The notes: generated by a model from the letters alone, not told the origin. A stretch of 64,000 nt of DNA from Lysobacterales bacterium (GCA_019634735.1 JAHCAT010000012.1:1-64000); one strand, 5' to 3'. Counted from the first letter of the stretch, positions 1-11,715 are shown. Made by a program: numbers and translations.

Positions 1-19
1 AGCACAGCGCGCTGCGCTT

Positions 20-348
20 CCCGAAGCCCGAAGCCCGAATCCCGAATCCCGAATCCCGAATCCCGAATCCCGAATCCCGAATCCCGAATCCCGAATCCCG
101 AAGCCCGAAGCCCGAATCCCGAAGCCCGAAGCCCGAATCCCGAAGCCCGAATCCCGAAGCCCGAATCCCGAAGCCCGAAGCCCGAATCCCGAATCCCGAA
201 TCCCGAATCCCGAATCCCGAATCCCGAATCCCGAATCCCGAATCCCGAATCCCGAATCCCGAGTCCCGAAGCCCGAGTCCCGAGTCCCGAGTCCCGAGTC
301 CCGAGTCCCGAGTCCCGAAGCCCGAGTCCCGAGTCCCGAGTCCCGAGC
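20..348. repeat. Heptanucleotide tandem array A (about 47 units)
   Basis: Uninterrupted 7-bp tandem repeat. Units are CCCGAAT, CCCGAAG and CCCGAGT, and every unit starts at position 20 + 7n, so there is no slip over about 47 copies. The minus strand reads as GGG separated by four bases. It lies downstream of rmuC and is separated from array B by a paired palindromic element. The first 19 bases resemble the left flank of the other arrays (a CGCGCT-rich segment). No gene is supported in the first 797 bases; the open frames that cross it exist only because the unit contains no stop codon. Confidence 0.95.
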
Positions 349-350
349 TG

Positions 351-512
351 GCGACGGCACCGCACTTCTCCCCTCCCCCGCCTGCGGGGGAGGGGCGGGG
401 GAGAGGGCCGCCCCCGCCAGCGCGCGCCGCTGGGCCGGCAACGATGAAGATCATGGCAAGTGCCGGCCCTCTCCCCCGGCCCCTCTCCCAGAGGGAGAGG
501 GGAGCTGACCGC
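351..512. repeat. Composite REP/BIME-like element 1
   Basis: Two GC-rich imperfect palindromes (around 368-405 and 468-505) joined by a spacer of about 60 bases that contains CAACGATGAAGATCATGGC. The first palindrome, with the flank GACGGCACCGCACTTCTCCC, recurs inverted at 13850-13905 and 51857-51915. Spacer and second palindrome recur at 28080-28190. It sits between heptamer arrays A and B. Such dimeric palindromes resemble proteobacterial BIME/REP units; the family assignment is inference. Confidence 0.8.
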
Positions 513-527
513 GCTCCGCTTAACGAT

Positions 528-765
528 CCCTGCTCCCTGCTCCCTGCTCCCTGCTCCCTGCTCCCCGGTCCCTGCCGCCTGCAACCTGGCCCCTGCCACC
601 TGCCACCTGCCACCTGCCACCTGCCACCTGCCACCTGCCACCTGCCACCTGCCACCTAGTCCCTGGTCCCTGGTCCCTGGTCCCTGGTCCCTGGTCCCTG
701 GTCCCTGGTCCCTGGTCCCTGGTCCCTGGTCCCTGGTCCCTGGTCCCCGGTCCCTGGTCCCCGGC
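528..765. repeat. Heptanucleotide tandem array B (34 units, three unit types)
   Basis: All units begin at 528 + 7n, but the unit changes along the array: CCCTGCT (528-569), mixed units, then ACCTGCC (598-653), then CCCTGGT and CCCCGGT (661-765). The register is kept across both switches. It ends about 30 bases before the rmuC stop codon. The preceding flank GACCGCGCTCCG is shared with array D. Confidence 0.95.
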
Positions 766-797
766 CCGGCCCCGCCCAGCAGTCCCGCCGAATGAAT

Positions 798-2306
798 TCA
801 CTCCGGACTGTCGCCCTCGTCCTCGTCGTCGCCCGGGCCGGACAGGCCCAATAGGCTTTCGGGCAACTGCTTGCCCGGGGCGACGCCCAGGCTGCGCAAC
901 TGCTCGGCGCGGCGGACCAGGTTGCCGCGACCCTGGGCGAGCTTGGCCAGCGCCGACTGATGCATCTTTTGCGCGCGCTCCAGGGCATCGCCAACCTTGG
1001 CCAGGTCGTCGATGAAGCCGACGAACTTGTCGTACAGCTTGCCGGCGCGGTCGGCGATCAGGCGCGCGTTGCGGTCCTGCTCCTCGGTGCGCCACAGCTG
1101 CGCGACCAGGCGCAGCGAGGCCAGCAGGTTGCTTGGCCCGACCGGGATGATGCGGCGCCGGAAGGCGTCCTCGTAGATCGCCGGGTCGCGGCGCAGCGCC
1201 TCCAGGAAGGCCCCTTCGACCGGCACGAACAGGAACACCAGGTCGGGCGCGTTGAGGCCCTCCAGGCGGCTGTAGTCCTTGCTTCCGAGTTGCATGACGT
1301 GCCGGCGCAGGGCCGCGACGTGCTGGCCCAGGTGGCGCTCGCGCTGCTCCTCGTCGGCGGTCTCGCAGGCGCGCTGGTAGTCGGTCAGGGCGACCTTGGC
1401 GTCGATCACGATGTCGCGGTCGCCGGGCAGGCGCAGCACGGCGTCGGGCCGGTACAGGTCGCCGTCGGCGTCACGGTAGCTTTCCTGGGTCAGGTACTCG
1501 CGGCCGCGCTCCAGGCCGGCCAGTTCCAGCAGGCGTTCCAGCTTGAGTTCGCCCCAGTAGCCCTGGCTGCGGCTGTCGGCGGTCAGCGCGCGGGTCAGGC
1601 TGTGCGCCTCGCTGCCCAGCTTGTGGTTGAGTTCGATGAGCTGGCGCACCTCGACCTGCAGGGCCGTGCGGGCGCCGCCTTCCTTCTCGTAGGCCTCGCC
1701 GACCGCCTTGCGGAACTCGCCGAGCTGCTCGCGCAGCGGCGCCAGCAGCTGGCCGATCTGCTCGCTGTTGTGCTCGCCGAAGCGGCGCGCCTTGTCGTCG
1801 AGGATCTGCGTGGCCAGGGCCTGGAACTCCAGGCGCATGCGTTCGCGGGACTGCTCGAGGTCGCGCAGGCGATCGCCGGCGGCCTGCTGCTGCTCCTGCA
1901 GGCGGGCGGCGAGTTCGGCGCCATGCGCGGTGGCAGCCTGCAGGGCGGCGCGCACCTGGGCCAGCTCGCTCTCCAGCGACTGCGCGCGCTCGGCGCGCGT
2001 GGCCAGGCCGGCGCGCTCGCCTGCCAGGCGTTGCAGCTGCTCGCGGGCGGCATCGAGCTGGCCGTCGCGGGCGGCCAGCCAGGACCGGCACTGGGCAAGC
2101 TCGTCCGCCAGGGCGTTGCGGCCGGCGGCCAGGGCAGCGATCTCGGCGTCCCGGGCGATGCGGCCCTCGATTTCGCCCCGCCGACGACCGGCGCGCAGGC
2201 CCAGCCAGGCGGCCAGCGCCACCGCGGCCACGACGGCGGCGCTGGACAGGGCGATCAGGACGTGGATGGGGTCCATGGCGGGTCCGGCAGCGGCAGCGAC
2301 GGCCAT
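798..2306 (-). CDS. rmuC: DNA recombination protein RmuC
   Basis: RmuC-family protein, known to limit DNA inversions and recombination at short repeats; it is predicted to be a membrane-anchored nuclease-like protein. The 502-residue product has one N-terminal membrane helix (about residues 12-32), a long Ala/Arg/Glu/Gln-rich coiled coil (about 40-190) and the conserved RmuC domain (about 200-470) with IDAKVALTDYQ and FVPVEGAFLEAL. A start at 2276 (MDPIHVLIAL) would put the membrane helix nearer the N terminus and is equally plausible, since neither start has a clear ribosome site. It is divergent from the peroxiredoxin gene. Its 3' end abuts the heptamer arrays. Confidence 0.93.
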   Translation of the reverse strand: MAVAAAAGPAMDPIHVLIALSSAAVVAAVALAAWLGLRAGRRRGEIEGRIARDAEIAALAAGRNALADELAQCRSWLAARDGQLDAAREQLQRLAGERAGLATRAERAQSLESELAQVRAALQAATAHGAELAARLQEQQQAAGDRLRDLEQSRERMRLEFQALATQILDDKARRFGEHNSEQIGQLLAPLREQLGEFRKAVGEAYEKEGGARTALQVEVRQLIELNHKLGSEAHSLTRALTADSRSQGYWGELKLERLLELAGLERGREYLTQESYRDADGDLYRPDAVLRLPGDRDIVIDAKVALTDYQRACETADEEQRERHLGQHVAALRRHVMQLGSKDYSRLEGLNAPDLVFLFVPVEGAFLEALRRDPAIYEDAFRRRIIPVGPSNLLASLRLVAQLWRTEEQDRNARLIADRAGKLYDKFVGFIDDLAKVGDALERAQKMHQSALAKLAQGRGNLVRRAEQLRSLGVAPGKQLPESLLGLSGPGDDEDEGDSPE

Positions 2307-2326
2307 TCTAGGCGACCGCCATCCCG

Positions 2327-2332
2327 TATCAT
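2327..2332 (+). promoter_or_regulatory. Candidate -10 box TATCAT of the peroxiredoxin gene
   Basis: TATCAT stands out in the GC-rich gap between the divergent rmuC and peroxiredoxin genes and ends 27 bases before the ATG. No good -35 is seen. The same distance recurs upstream of several genes here. Confidence 0.35.
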
Positions 2333-2359
2333 GAGACTCCCTTTCCCGCGGAGCCCGAA

Positions 2360-2836
2360 ATGACGATCCAGGTCGGCGACACCCTGCCCCAGGCCACCTT
2401 CAACATGCTCCTGGACGGCGTCCAGGCGGTCAGCACCGACGAGGTCTTCAAGGGCAAGAAGGTCGTGCTGTTCGCGGTGCCCGGCGCCTTCACGCCGACC
2501 TGCTCGGCCAAGCACCTGCCCGGCTTCATCGAGCACCTGGACGCGTTCCGCGCCAAGGACGTGGAGATCGCCTGCATGGCGGTCAACGACGCCTTCGTGA
2601 TGGACGCCTGGGCGCGCAGCCAGAAGGCGCCCAAGGACATCATGATGCTGGCCGACGGCAATGGCGCCTTCACCAAGGCACTGGGCCTGGAGCTCGACGC
2701 CAGCGGCTTCGGCATGGGCCTGCGCGCCCAGCGCTTCGCCCTGTACGCCGAGGACGGCGTGGTCAAGGTGCTGCACGTCGAGGCGCCGGGCGAGTTCAAG
2801 GTCTCCAGCGCCGAGGCGATGCTGGCGGCGATCTGA
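2360..2836 (+). CDS. Peroxiredoxin, Prx5/PrxII type
   Basis: Thiol peroxidase that reduces hydrogen peroxide and alkyl hydroperoxides. The 158-residue length fits the Prx5 subfamily. The motif PGAFTPTCS places the peroxidatic cysteine at residue 48. A second cysteine at 72 (EIACMAVN) sits as in PrxII proteins that are reduced by glutaredoxin or thioredoxin. No signal peptide, so cytoplasmic. It is a single gene with a 5' gap of only about 50 bases to divergent rmuC. The 200 bases downstream, before the gyrA stop, hold no gene. Confidence 0.95.
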   Translation: MTIQVGDTLPQATFNMLLDGVQAVSTDEVFKGKKVVLFAVPGAFTPTCSAKHLPGFIEHLDAFRAKDVEIACMAVNDAFVMDAWARSQKAPKDIMMLADGNGAFTKALGLELDASGFGMGLRAQRFALYAEDGVVKVLHVEAPGEFKVSSAEAMLAAI

Positions 2837-3007
2837 GTACCGCCAGTGCCGGGGGCCGGAGGGCACCCCGAAGCGCGCTTCGGTCCACCGGTCAGGCGCC
2901 CGTCCATACGCGCGCCTGAGGCATCGAACGCAAGCGCGGTTGCCGGGTCGGGCGAGCCGACAGGGACGTTGCCCGTCGGCCGCGTCGCAGTCGATCGGCG
3001 GCCGGCG

Positions 3008-3027
3008 AGGGGCGGTCCAACGCCCCT
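3008..3027 (-). terminator. Hairpin downstream of gyrA, without a U tract
   Basis: A 7-bp stem (AGGGGCG with CGCCCCT) and a six-base loop lie 13 bases beyond the gyrA stop codon. No run of T follows, so this could only stabilise the 3' end or assist termination weakly. Confidence 0.3.
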
Positions 3028-3039
3028 GCCGCGCACGAA

Positions 3040-5646
<2,607 letters not shown>

Positions 5647-5740
5647 CAGTGGTCCTTGCTGGAACGAGGGTGGCCGGTACGCGCAAGTGCGCGCAGCCCC
5701 TGCATCGGCGGGCTGTCGCCGGCCCCGGAATCAACGCGAT

Positions 5741-5746
5741 ATTGTA
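5741..5746 (-). promoter_or_regulatory. gyrA: Candidate -10 box TACAAT upstream of gyrA
   Basis: TACAAT, one mismatch from TATAAT, lies about 95 bases before the gyrA start on the minus strand, in otherwise GC-rich sequence. The -35 region is weak (GCGACC at 17 bp). If used, it gives a long 5' leader. Confidence 0.35.
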
Positions 5747-5907
5747 GCCCAACGGGCGCCCGGGGTCGCTGCCGCAACTGCCGTGACGGCGGAAGCTCGG
5801 CATCGCGCCCCAGGCCGGCGGCAGGCGCGCCGCACGATCCGGGCCGCCGCCCGCGGTGCGCCGCATGGCGCCGCCGGGTGCCGCGCCGATGCAGGGATCG
5901 TCGCACC

Positions 5908-5913
5908 TATACT
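5908..5913 (+). promoter_or_regulatory. Candidate -10 box TATACT of the GT-C gene
   Basis: TATACT ends 26 bases before the ATG at 5940. No convincing -35 element is visible. Confidence 0.35.
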
Positions 5914-5939
5914 TCGCCGCCCCGTTCCGCAGGCCGGCC

Positions 5940-7349
5940 ATGCCTCCAGCCCAGACAATGCGCCCACACCCGGTCGCCGCCACCATCGCGCTGGCTGTCG
6001 CTGTGCTGCTCACCAAGCTGGCGGTGCTGGCCCTGGATCCGGAGGTCCGCTTCTTCTTCGGCGATTCGGGCAGCTACGTGCACGCGGCGCTGACCGGCTG
6101 GGTACCCCCGGACCGCTCGCCCACCTACCCGCTGCTGGTGGCCTCCATGGGCGGCGCGGGCGGCCTTTGGCGCCTGGTGCTGGTGCAGTCGGCGATCGGC
6201 GCACTGTCCTGCCTGCTGGTCTGGTCGCTGCTGGTGGGCCCGCTGCGGGTGCGCCCGGCCCTGGCCGCCGCTGCCGCCCTGCTGCTGGCGCTGGAGCCGA
6301 TGCAGCTCTACTACGAGCGCTCGGTGATGGCGGAAACCGCAGGTACCGCCTGCCTGCTGGCGATGCTGGCCGCCCTGGCCGCGACCTTGCACCAGCGCCG
6401 GCCGGTCTGGCTGGCCGCTGCCGCGGCCCTGGGCGTGGCGGCGGTCAGTCTGCGCGTCAGCCTGCTGCCGGTGGTCCTGGTGCTGGGCGCCCTGGCGCCC
6501 CTGCTCTGGCTGGTGGCCCTGCGGCCTGCGCGGCCCACGGGTCCGGCGCTGCTGTCCTGGCTGGTGCTGGCCGTGACACTGACCATCGGCGCCCACCATG
6601 CCTACCGCAGCTGGTACGGCACGATCTCGGGCGGCGCACCGGCCTGGATCGCCGACGAGCCCTGGTTCCGCCTGGGCTGGCTGGCGCCTCTGGTGCGACC
6701 GGACCACCTGACGCACCTGGGACTGCCCCCCGACCTGCTCGACCGGGTCGGACCGTCCCTGGGCGAGCCCCGTGCCCGCGAGGCGCAGATCTGGAGTCCC
6801 GATGGCCTGGTGAACGTCCTGCGCCAGGCCGGTGGCGAGCAGGGACCGCGCATCGCCGGCAAGATCGTCAAGCGCATCCAGCGTGAGCATCCCCTCGCGA
6901 TCGTCCGCCTGGGTCTGTCGACGGTGGCCGACCACTTCGACGCCGCCTATGCCCGGGACCGCATGGGCAACGACCTGGGCCGCCATACCCACGCCAGCGC
7001 TGCCTTCATCGCGCGTGTGCGCGAGCACTACGACCACGACGCGAGCGACTGGCGCCATGACCACGCGCCGGTGGCGCGCGCCTTCGAGGCGGCACGGCTG
7101 GTCTACACGCTTGCCCTGCTGATGGCGTTCCCGGCCGGCGCCTGGCTGCTCTGGCTGGCCTGGCGCCGGCGCGATCCGGTCGCCGCCCTGCCGGCGCTGG
7201 CCCTGCTCGGGCTGGCCACCGCCTACGTGCTGTTCAGCCACATCCTGGTGTACCGCTACCTGCACCCGCTGGTGCCGGTGCTGCTGGTCACCCTGGCGGT
7301 GCTGGCCGACCGGCTGGGAAGATCCAGCGGCTCGAGCTTGCGAAGTTGA
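5940..7349 (+). CDS. Polytopic membrane protein, GT-C-type glycosyltransferase (GT39/ArnT-like)
   Basis: Predicted integral membrane glycosyltransferase of the GT-C fold, which uses polyprenyl-phosphate sugars on the periplasmic side. The 469-residue product has about ten hydrophobic segments. An acidic motif follows the first helix (FFGDSGSYV), then RSPTYPLL, and LALEPMQLYYERSVMAET resembles the conserved stretch of family GT39 proteins. The start at 5940 is preferred over an upstream in-frame ATG at 5856 because it follows the -10-like TATACT and places the first helix near the N terminus. The last 62 bases overlap the 3' end of convergent gtrA. Substrate unknown; a partnership with the neighbouring GT2 and GtrA genes is inference. 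Confidence 0.75.
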   Translation: MPPAQTMRPHPVAATIALAVAVLLTKLAVLALDPEVRFFFGDSGSYVHAALTGWVPPDRSPTYPLLVASMGGAGGLWRLVLVQSAIGALSCLLVWSLLVGPLRVRPALAAAAALLLALEPMQLYYERSVMAETAGTACLLAMLAALAATLHQRRPVWLAAAAALGVAAVSLRVSLLPVVLVLGALAPLLWLVALRPARPTGPALLSWLVLAVTLTIGAHHAYRSWYGTISGGAPAWIADEPWFRLGWLAPLVRPDHLTHLGLPPDLLDRVGPSLGEPRAREAQIWSPDGLVNVLRQAGGEQGPRIAGKIVKRIQREHPLAIVRLGLSTVADHFDAAYARDRMGNDLGRHTHASAAFIARVREHYDHDASDWRHDHAPVARAFEAARLVYTLALLMAFPAGAWLLWLAWRRRDPVAALPALALLGLATAYVLFSHILVYRYLHPLVPVLLVTLAVLADRLGRSSGSSLRS

Positions 7350-7692
7350 CCAGCATGCCGGCCAGCGAGCCGGCCGCCACGCCCAGCACCGGCCAGGCCT
7401 GGACCGTCGCCAGGGTGGCCAGCAGGGCGGCGTAGACGGCGTAGTTGACCAGGCCGCCCCCGGCCATCGCCAGCAGCCAGCGGCGCAGCTCGGCCAGACG
7501 GTCGCGGCCGCGGCGATCGGCGAAGGTCCAGTAGCGGTTGCACAGCCAGGTCGCGGTCGCGGCGGCCAGGAACGACGGCACCCGGGCCAGGTACGGATCG
7601 ACGCCGCCCGGCCCGACCAGCAGCATCAGCACGCCGGCATCGACCAGGAAGCCGAGCACGCCGACCACGCCGAAGCGCAACAGCCGGGTCAT
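7288..7692 (-). CDS. GtrA family membrane protein (putative polyprenyl-phosphate sugar flippase)
   Basis: The 134-residue protein has four predicted membrane helices, begins with [20 protein letters not shown] and contains CNRYWTF, both typical of the GtrA family. Family members are thought to flip bactoprenol-linked glucose or related lipid-linked sugars across the inner membrane. The start ATG overlaps the stop of the glycosyltransferase gene (ATGA), so the two are translationally coupled. The 3' end overlaps the convergent GT-C gene by 62 bases, an unusual arrangement. A longer in-frame extension upstream is rejected because it runs antisense-style through the GT2 gene. Confidence 0.88.
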   Translation of the reverse strand: MTRLLRFGVVGVLGFLVDAGVLMLLVGPGGVDPYLARVPSFLAAATATWLCNRYWTFADRRGRDRLAELRRWLLAMAGGGLVNYAVYAALLATLATVQAWPVLGVAAGSLAGMLVNFASSSRWIFPAGRPAPPG

Positions 7693-8624
7693 GGCTTGCG
7701 GCCGGGCGCCTGCTGCGACAGATAGGCCAGCATGCGCAGCTCGCGCCGGCCACGGGTGACCGTGTCCAGGATCAGCCCGGTGTAGAACGACAAGGTCGCC
7801 ATCAGCATCAGGCCGGTCGCCAGGATCGCGGTCGGGAAGCGCGGCACCAGGCCGGTTCGCAACCATTCCAGCACCACCGGGATACCCAGCACCAGCGCGG
7901 CCAGGCCGAGCAGCAGCGCCGCCAGACCATGGAACATGAGCGGCCGCTCGGCCGCGAACAGCCGCAGCATGGTGCGCAGGATCCGCCAGCCATCGCGCCA
8001 GGTGCTGAGCTTGCTGTGCGAGCCCTCCGGCCGCTCGAAATAGGGCGTGTCGACCTCGAGCACCGGCATGCGCAGTTCCAGGGCATGCACGGTCAGCTCG
8101 GTCTCGGTCTCGAAGCCTTCGGAAAGCGCGGGAAAGGACTTCGCGTAGCGCCGGCTGAAGGCCCGGTACCCGGACAGGATGTCCCGGCACGGCCGCCCGA
8201 ACAGGCGCGCCAGGAAGCCGGTGAGCAGCCGGTTGCCGAACGCGTGGCCGCGTCGGTAGGCGCCCTGGTCGACCGCGTGGCGGGTCGCCACCACCATGTC
8301 GGCGCCCTGTCCCAGCACGCCGTCGAGCAGGCGCGGCGCGCTGGCGGCATCGTAGGTGCCATCGCCATCGACCATCAGGTAGGCATCGGCGTCGACGTCG
8401 GCGAACATCCGGCGCACGACATTGCCCTTGCCCTGCAGGCCGACCGCCACCACCCGGGCGCCGGCATCGCGCGCCACCTGGGCGGTACCGTCGCTGGAGT
8501 TGTTGTCGAACACCCAGACCTGGGCATCGGGCAGCGCCTGCCGGAAGCCGGCCACCACGCCGGCGATGGTGGCCGCCTCGTTGTAGCAGGGCACCAGGAC
8601 CGCGACCACCGGTGTGGCGCTCAT
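7689..8624 (-). CDS. Family 2 glycosyltransferase (polyprenyl-phosphate sugar synthase type)
   Basis: A 311-residue GT-A glycosyltransferase with two C-terminal membrane helices, like bacterial DPM1/GtrB proteins that load a nucleotide sugar onto polyprenyl phosphate at the inner face. Motifs are [12 protein letters not shown] at the N terminus, the metal-binding MVDGDGTYD (DxD type) and the acceptor-region motif [12 protein letters not shown]. The helices lie at about residues 230-255 and 265-290. It overlaps mtnA (ATGA, 8621-8624) and gtrA (ATGA, 7689-7692). The operon mtnA-GT2-gtrA joins methionine salvage to glycolipid synthesis, which may only reflect shared transcription. Sugar specificity cannot be read. 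Confidence 0.9.
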   Translation of the reverse strand: MSATPVVAVLVPCYNEAATIAGVVAGFRQALPDAQVWVFDNNSSDGTAQVARDAGARVVAVGLQGKGNVVRRMFADVDADAYLMVDGDGTYDAASAPRLLDGVLGQGADMVVATRHAVDQGAYRRGHAFGNRLLTGFLARLFGRPCRDILSGYRAFSRRYAKSFPALSEGFETETELTVHALELRMPVLEVDTPYFERPEGSHSKLSTWRDGWRILRTMLRLFAAERPLMFHGLAALLLGLAALVLGIPVVLEWLRTGLVPRFPTAILATGLMLMATLSFYTGLILDTVTRGRRELRMLAYLSQQAPGRKP

Positions 8625-9676
8625 CGGGTCGCCTCCAGCAGCGCGGCCAGGTCGCCGGGCTTGGGATCGCGCACCACGCCGCGCTCGGTGACGATGGCGT
8701 CGACCAGACCGGCGGGCGTGACATCGAACACCGGGTTCCATGCGCGCACGTCCGGGGCGGCGGTCGCCTGTCCGGCCACGCGGGTGACCTCCGAGGGATC
8801 GCGCAGTTCGATCTCGATGCCGGCGCCATCGGCCATCGCCAGGTCGACCGTGCTGGAAGGCGCCACCACCATCACCTTGACGCCGAAGTGGCGGGCGGCG
8901 ATCGCCAGCTGCAGCGTGCCGATCTTGTTGGCGACATCGCCATTGGCGGCAATCCGGTCGGCGCCGACGATCAGCCAGTGCACGGCGCCGCTGGCCATCA
9001 GGTGGGCGGCGGCGCTGTCGACCAGCAAGGTGGCGGGGATGCGGTCCTGGGCCAGCTCCCAGACGGTCAGCCGGGCGCCCTGCAGCCAGGGTCGGGTTTC
9101 CGTGGCGTGCACCTGCGCGATCAGCCCCTGCGCCCAGGCGGCACGGATCACGCCCAGGGCGGTGCCGAACCCGGCGGTGGCCAGGGAGCCGGTGTTGCAG
9201 TGGGTCAGCACGCCGCTGCCAGGGGCGATCAGGCCGGCACCGAGTTCGCCCATACGGCGATTGGCGGCCAGGTCCTCCGTCTCGATCGCCGCTGCCTGCT
9301 CGGTGAGCGCCGCGGGATCGAGCAGGCCGTGGCCGCGGGCGCAGTCCAGCATCCGCTGCACCGCCCAGGCCAGGTTGACCGCGGTCGGACGCGCCGCCAC
9401 CAGGGTCCGGGCCGGCGCCGCCAGGACCTCGATGCCGGTCTCGCCGCGCGCATGCGCGTGCCGGGCGGCCAGCACCATGCCCCAGGCCCCGGCGATGCCG
9501 ATCGCCGGCGCGCCGCGCACGGCAAGGTCGTGGATCGCGGCGGCCACCTCCTCGACGCTGCGGCAGGCCAGGTACCCGACCTCGCCAGGCAGGCGGCGCT
9601 GGTCGAGCAGGCGCAGGTGATCGCCCTGCCAGGAGATCGGTCGCAGGGAGTCGTGCGGATCGACAGTCGCGGTCAT
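8621..9676 (-). CDS. mtnA: S-methyl-5-thioribose-1-phosphate isomerase
   Basis: Methionine salvage enzyme that converts 5-methylthioribose 1-phosphate to methylthioribulose 1-phosphate; cytoplasmic, family of the eIF2B alpha/beta/delta subunits. The 351-residue length is typical. The catalytic Cys lies in [12 protein letters not shown] and the catalytic Asp in [31 protein letters not shown] is the conserved N-terminal substrate-binding stretch. The start at 9676 (MTATVDPHD) lies 86 bases from the divergent Sel1-hydroxylase gene. No other mtn gene is in the window. First gene of an operon of three overlapping genes. Confidence 0.96.
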   Translation of the reverse strand: MTATVDPHDSLRPISWQGDHLRLLDQRRLPGEVGYLACRSVEEVAAAIHDLAVRGAPAIGIAGAWGMVLAARHAHARGETGIEVLAAPARTLVAARPTAVNLAWAVQRMLDCARGHGLLDPAALTEQAAAIETEDLAANRRMGELGAGLIAPGSGVLTHCNTGSLATAGFGTALGVIRAAWAQGLIAQVHATETRPWLQGARLTVWELAQDRIPATLLVDSAAAHLMASGAVHWLIVGADRIAANGDVANKIGTLQLAIAARHFGVKVMVVAPSSTVDLAMADGAGIEIELRDPSEVTRVAGQATAAPDVRAWNPVFDVTPAGLVDAIVTERGVVRDPKPGDLAALLEATR

Positions 9677-9709
9677 TGGCGGTACGGGGCATCGGCAGCG
9701 GCGGGCGCA

Positions 9710-9715
9710 TAGAAT
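9710..9715 (+). promoter_or_regulatory. Candidate -10 box TAGAAT of the hydroxylase gene
   Basis: TAGAAT lies in the 86-bp gap between divergent mtnA and the Sel1-hydroxylase gene, 47 bases before the latter's ATG. No clear -35. Confidence 0.3.
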
Positions 9716-9762
9716 GCCTGCCCGGTGCCCGGCACGGCAAAGCGTCCCGAAGGACTGATCCC

Positions 9763-10938
9763 ATGAACGACTCCCTGCGCACGCTGCAGGCTGCGGCGGC
9801 CGGCGGCGACCGCGAGTCCCAGTTCCGCCTGGGCCTGGTGCTGGCGCGTTCCGGCGACGCTGGCCGGGCGGCGGCCTGGCACCGCCGGGCAGCCGCCGCC
9901 GGACACCTTGGTGCCAGTCGGGAACTGGCCCTGTTCGCGCTGTTCGGCCTGGCCGGGCCGGTCGACCTGGACGCCGCGCGGGCCGGCCTGCAGGCCAGCC
10001 ACGCCGGCGGCGATCCGGAATCGGCCTACTGGCTGGCCCTGGCCCGGTCCGCGGGCGGCGAACCGGGCTCGGCGCAGGTCGTCGACCTGCTTGCCCAGGC
10101 CGCGGCGGCCGGAGACCCCCGCGCACTGCGCAACCTTGCCCTGTTCCGCGCCGACACGGGCGACCTTGCCGGCGCCCTGGCCGGGCTGGCCCGGGCGGCC
10201 CGGGCGGGAGACGCCCATAGCGCCCAGGTGCTGGTGCGCCTGGGCGCCAGCGAAACCCCGCCCGCCGACGTGGCAACGGCGGCGCGGCCGCCCGCGCCGA
10301 TCCGGCCCTGGTTGCGGCCCGAGGCGACCGTGCATTGCGCTGATCCCTACGTGGCGACCTGCGACCGGGTGTTCAGCGCATTGGACTGCGCCCATCTGAT
10401 CGAACTGGGCCGACCCACTCTGATGCCGTCCCAGGTGGTCGACCCGCACAGCGGGCGGGTGTTGCGCGACGATTACCGCACCTCGTCCTCGACCGAGCTC
10501 GCCGCCTTCGTCGAGGACCCCTGGGCACTGGTCCTTCAGAACAGGCTGTGCGAGCTGGTCGACGCACCCCTGGGGCACGCCGAGTGGTTGTCGTTGCTGC
10601 ACTACGCACCCGGCCAGGAGTATCGCCCGCACCGTGACTACCTGCCGCCGCCCGCCTTGAAGACCGCGGCGGGGCGAAAGGCCGGCCAACGTCGCTACAC
10701 GGTGTTCGCCTACCTGTGCGACGTCGAGGCCGGCGGCGGCACCGCTTTCCCGGAACTGGACGTGACCGTCGAGCCGCGTCTGGGCCGGGCCGTGCTGTTC
10801 CACAACCTGGACAGCGACAGCGCACCGGACCCGCGCACCCTGCACGCCGGTCTGCCGGTCCTGGCCGGCGAGAAATGGCTGGCGACGCTGTGGCTGCGCG
10901 AGCGCGCCCTGCGTCACGCCCCGCCGGCCGCCGGTTGA
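9763..10938 (+). CDS. Sel1-repeat protein fused to a prolyl 4-hydroxylase-like 2-oxoglutarate/Fe(II) dioxygenase
   Basis: The 391-residue protein joins about four Sel1-like helical repeats (residues 1-165, for example [18 protein letters not shown]) to a P4Hc dioxygenase domain (about 195-380). The iron ligands are visible as H290 and D292 (YRPHRDYL) and H361 (TLHAGLPV), with the 2-oxoglutarate-binding K371 ten residues later. Related proteins hydroxylate prolines in protein substrates; the Sel1 part probably recruits the partner. No signal peptide. The substrate is unknown, and nothing nearby suggests one. It is transcribed divergently from mtnA. Confidence 0.88.
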   Translation: MNDSLRTLQAAAAGGDRESQFRLGLVLARSGDAGRAAAWHRRAAAAGHLGASRELALFALFGLAGPVDLDAARAGLQASHAGGDPESAYWLALARSAGGEPGSAQVVDLLAQAAAAGDPRALRNLALFRADTGDLAGALAGLARAARAGDAHSAQVLVRLGASETPPADVATAARPPAPIRPWLRPEATVHCADPYVATCDRVFSALDCAHLIELGRPTLMPSQVVDPHSGRVLRDDYRTSSSTELAAFVEDPWALVLQNRLCELVDAPLGHAEWLSLLHYAPGQEYRPHRDYLPPPALKTAAGRKAGQRRYTVFAYLCDVEAGGGTAFPELDVTVEPRLGRAVLFHNLDSDSAPDPRTLHAGLPVLAGEKWLATLWLRERALRHAPPAAG

Positions 10939-11025
10939 GGGCCGGGCGGCGGCCAGTGGACCGCCGCAAGGGCGGTGCGGCGCAGGGAATCAGCCCCCGC
11001 GCCGCGTTGCCCGGGACCGGGGCGA

Positions 11026-11574
11026 TCAGCGCACCCTGAAATCAGCCGCGCAACCGCCATCGACCCAGATGCCACGACGGTCCCAACCCCAGGTGCGCCC
11101 GAACTCGCACCGCGTCCGGCTGGTCTGGCGCAGCAGCTCGACGCCACGGCGACCGACCCGGACCGGGCACATGCGATATCGGTAGCGATCGGACTCGCAG
11201 CGCACAACCTCGCCCGGACCACCCCAGCCGGGGCCGCCACCGGGCGGCACAGGCACCGGCGGTCGCGGCGGCGGACCGCCACCGGCCCGGCGGACCGCGA
11301 ACTCGCCACTGCAGCCCTGGCTGACCCAGACGCCCTGCTGGTCCCAGCCCCAGGTTCGACCGGGCACGCAGGGCGCGGCCGACAACTGGCGGACCAGGTA
11401 GGCCTCCGAGCCACGCCCGATGGGCGCCGGACAACCGGTGCGGCCGCCGCCGCGGGCATCACAACGGATGGTTCCGCCGGAATCCCCCCAGCCGCGCTGG
11501 GCGTGGGCGGGCGCCGGAATCAGCGCGACGGCGCCGGCGGCGAACAGGCTCATGGCGAAAATTCGCGTTTGCAT
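11026..11574 (-). CDS. Secreted DUF3011 protein with two repeats
   Basis: 182 residues starting MQTRIFAMSLFAAGAVALI with a signal peptide ending PAHAQ. Two DUF3011 units follow (about 28-88 and 115-180), each with Cys-containing starts and the signature RTWGWDxxGxWVxxGC near the end. A proline/glycine linker (about 92-112) separates them. The start at 11574 is chosen because longer in-frame extensions would bury the signal peptide. Function of DUF3011 is not established; it is common in exported proteins of xanthomonads. The gene abuts tRNA-Val. Confidence 0.85.
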   Translation of the reverse strand: MQTRIFAMSLFAAGAVALIPAPAHAQRGWGDSGGTIRCDARGGGRTGCPAPIGRGSEAYLVRQLSAAPCVPGRTWGWDQQGVWVSQGCSGEFAVRRAGGGPPPRPPVPVPPGGGPGWGGPGEVVRCESDRYRYRMCPVRVGRRGVELLRQTSRTRCEFGRTWGWDRRGIWVDGGCAADFRVR

Positions 11575-11715
11575 GGCATACCTCCTGCAGTGGCGGGCAC
11601 GATGTGCGGCCATGCTGCCGACGCGGGCATGAACGCCAGCCCCCCGGAAAGGGCTCTTTCGTCGCGCTTGACCGGGCTGCCCCTGCTGCCTATGCTTCGC
11701 CCCCCACCTCACGGC

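Noticed and set aside
20-348. CRISPR array
   Set aside because: Tandem 7-bp units with no unique spacers and no cas genes nearby.
444-1095. Proline-, leucine- and arginine-rich open frames across arrays A and B
   Set aside because: They follow from the 7-bp unit lacking stop codons in any frame; no ribosome site, no domain, and both strands are open.
9677-9762. S-adenosylmethionine riboswitch before mtnA
   Set aside because: The gap to the divergent gene is only 86 bases and shows no matching stem pattern.
10950-11025. Terminator between the hydroxylase and DUF3011 genes
   Set aside because: Short GC hairpins only, no T run; common in this GC-rich DNA.
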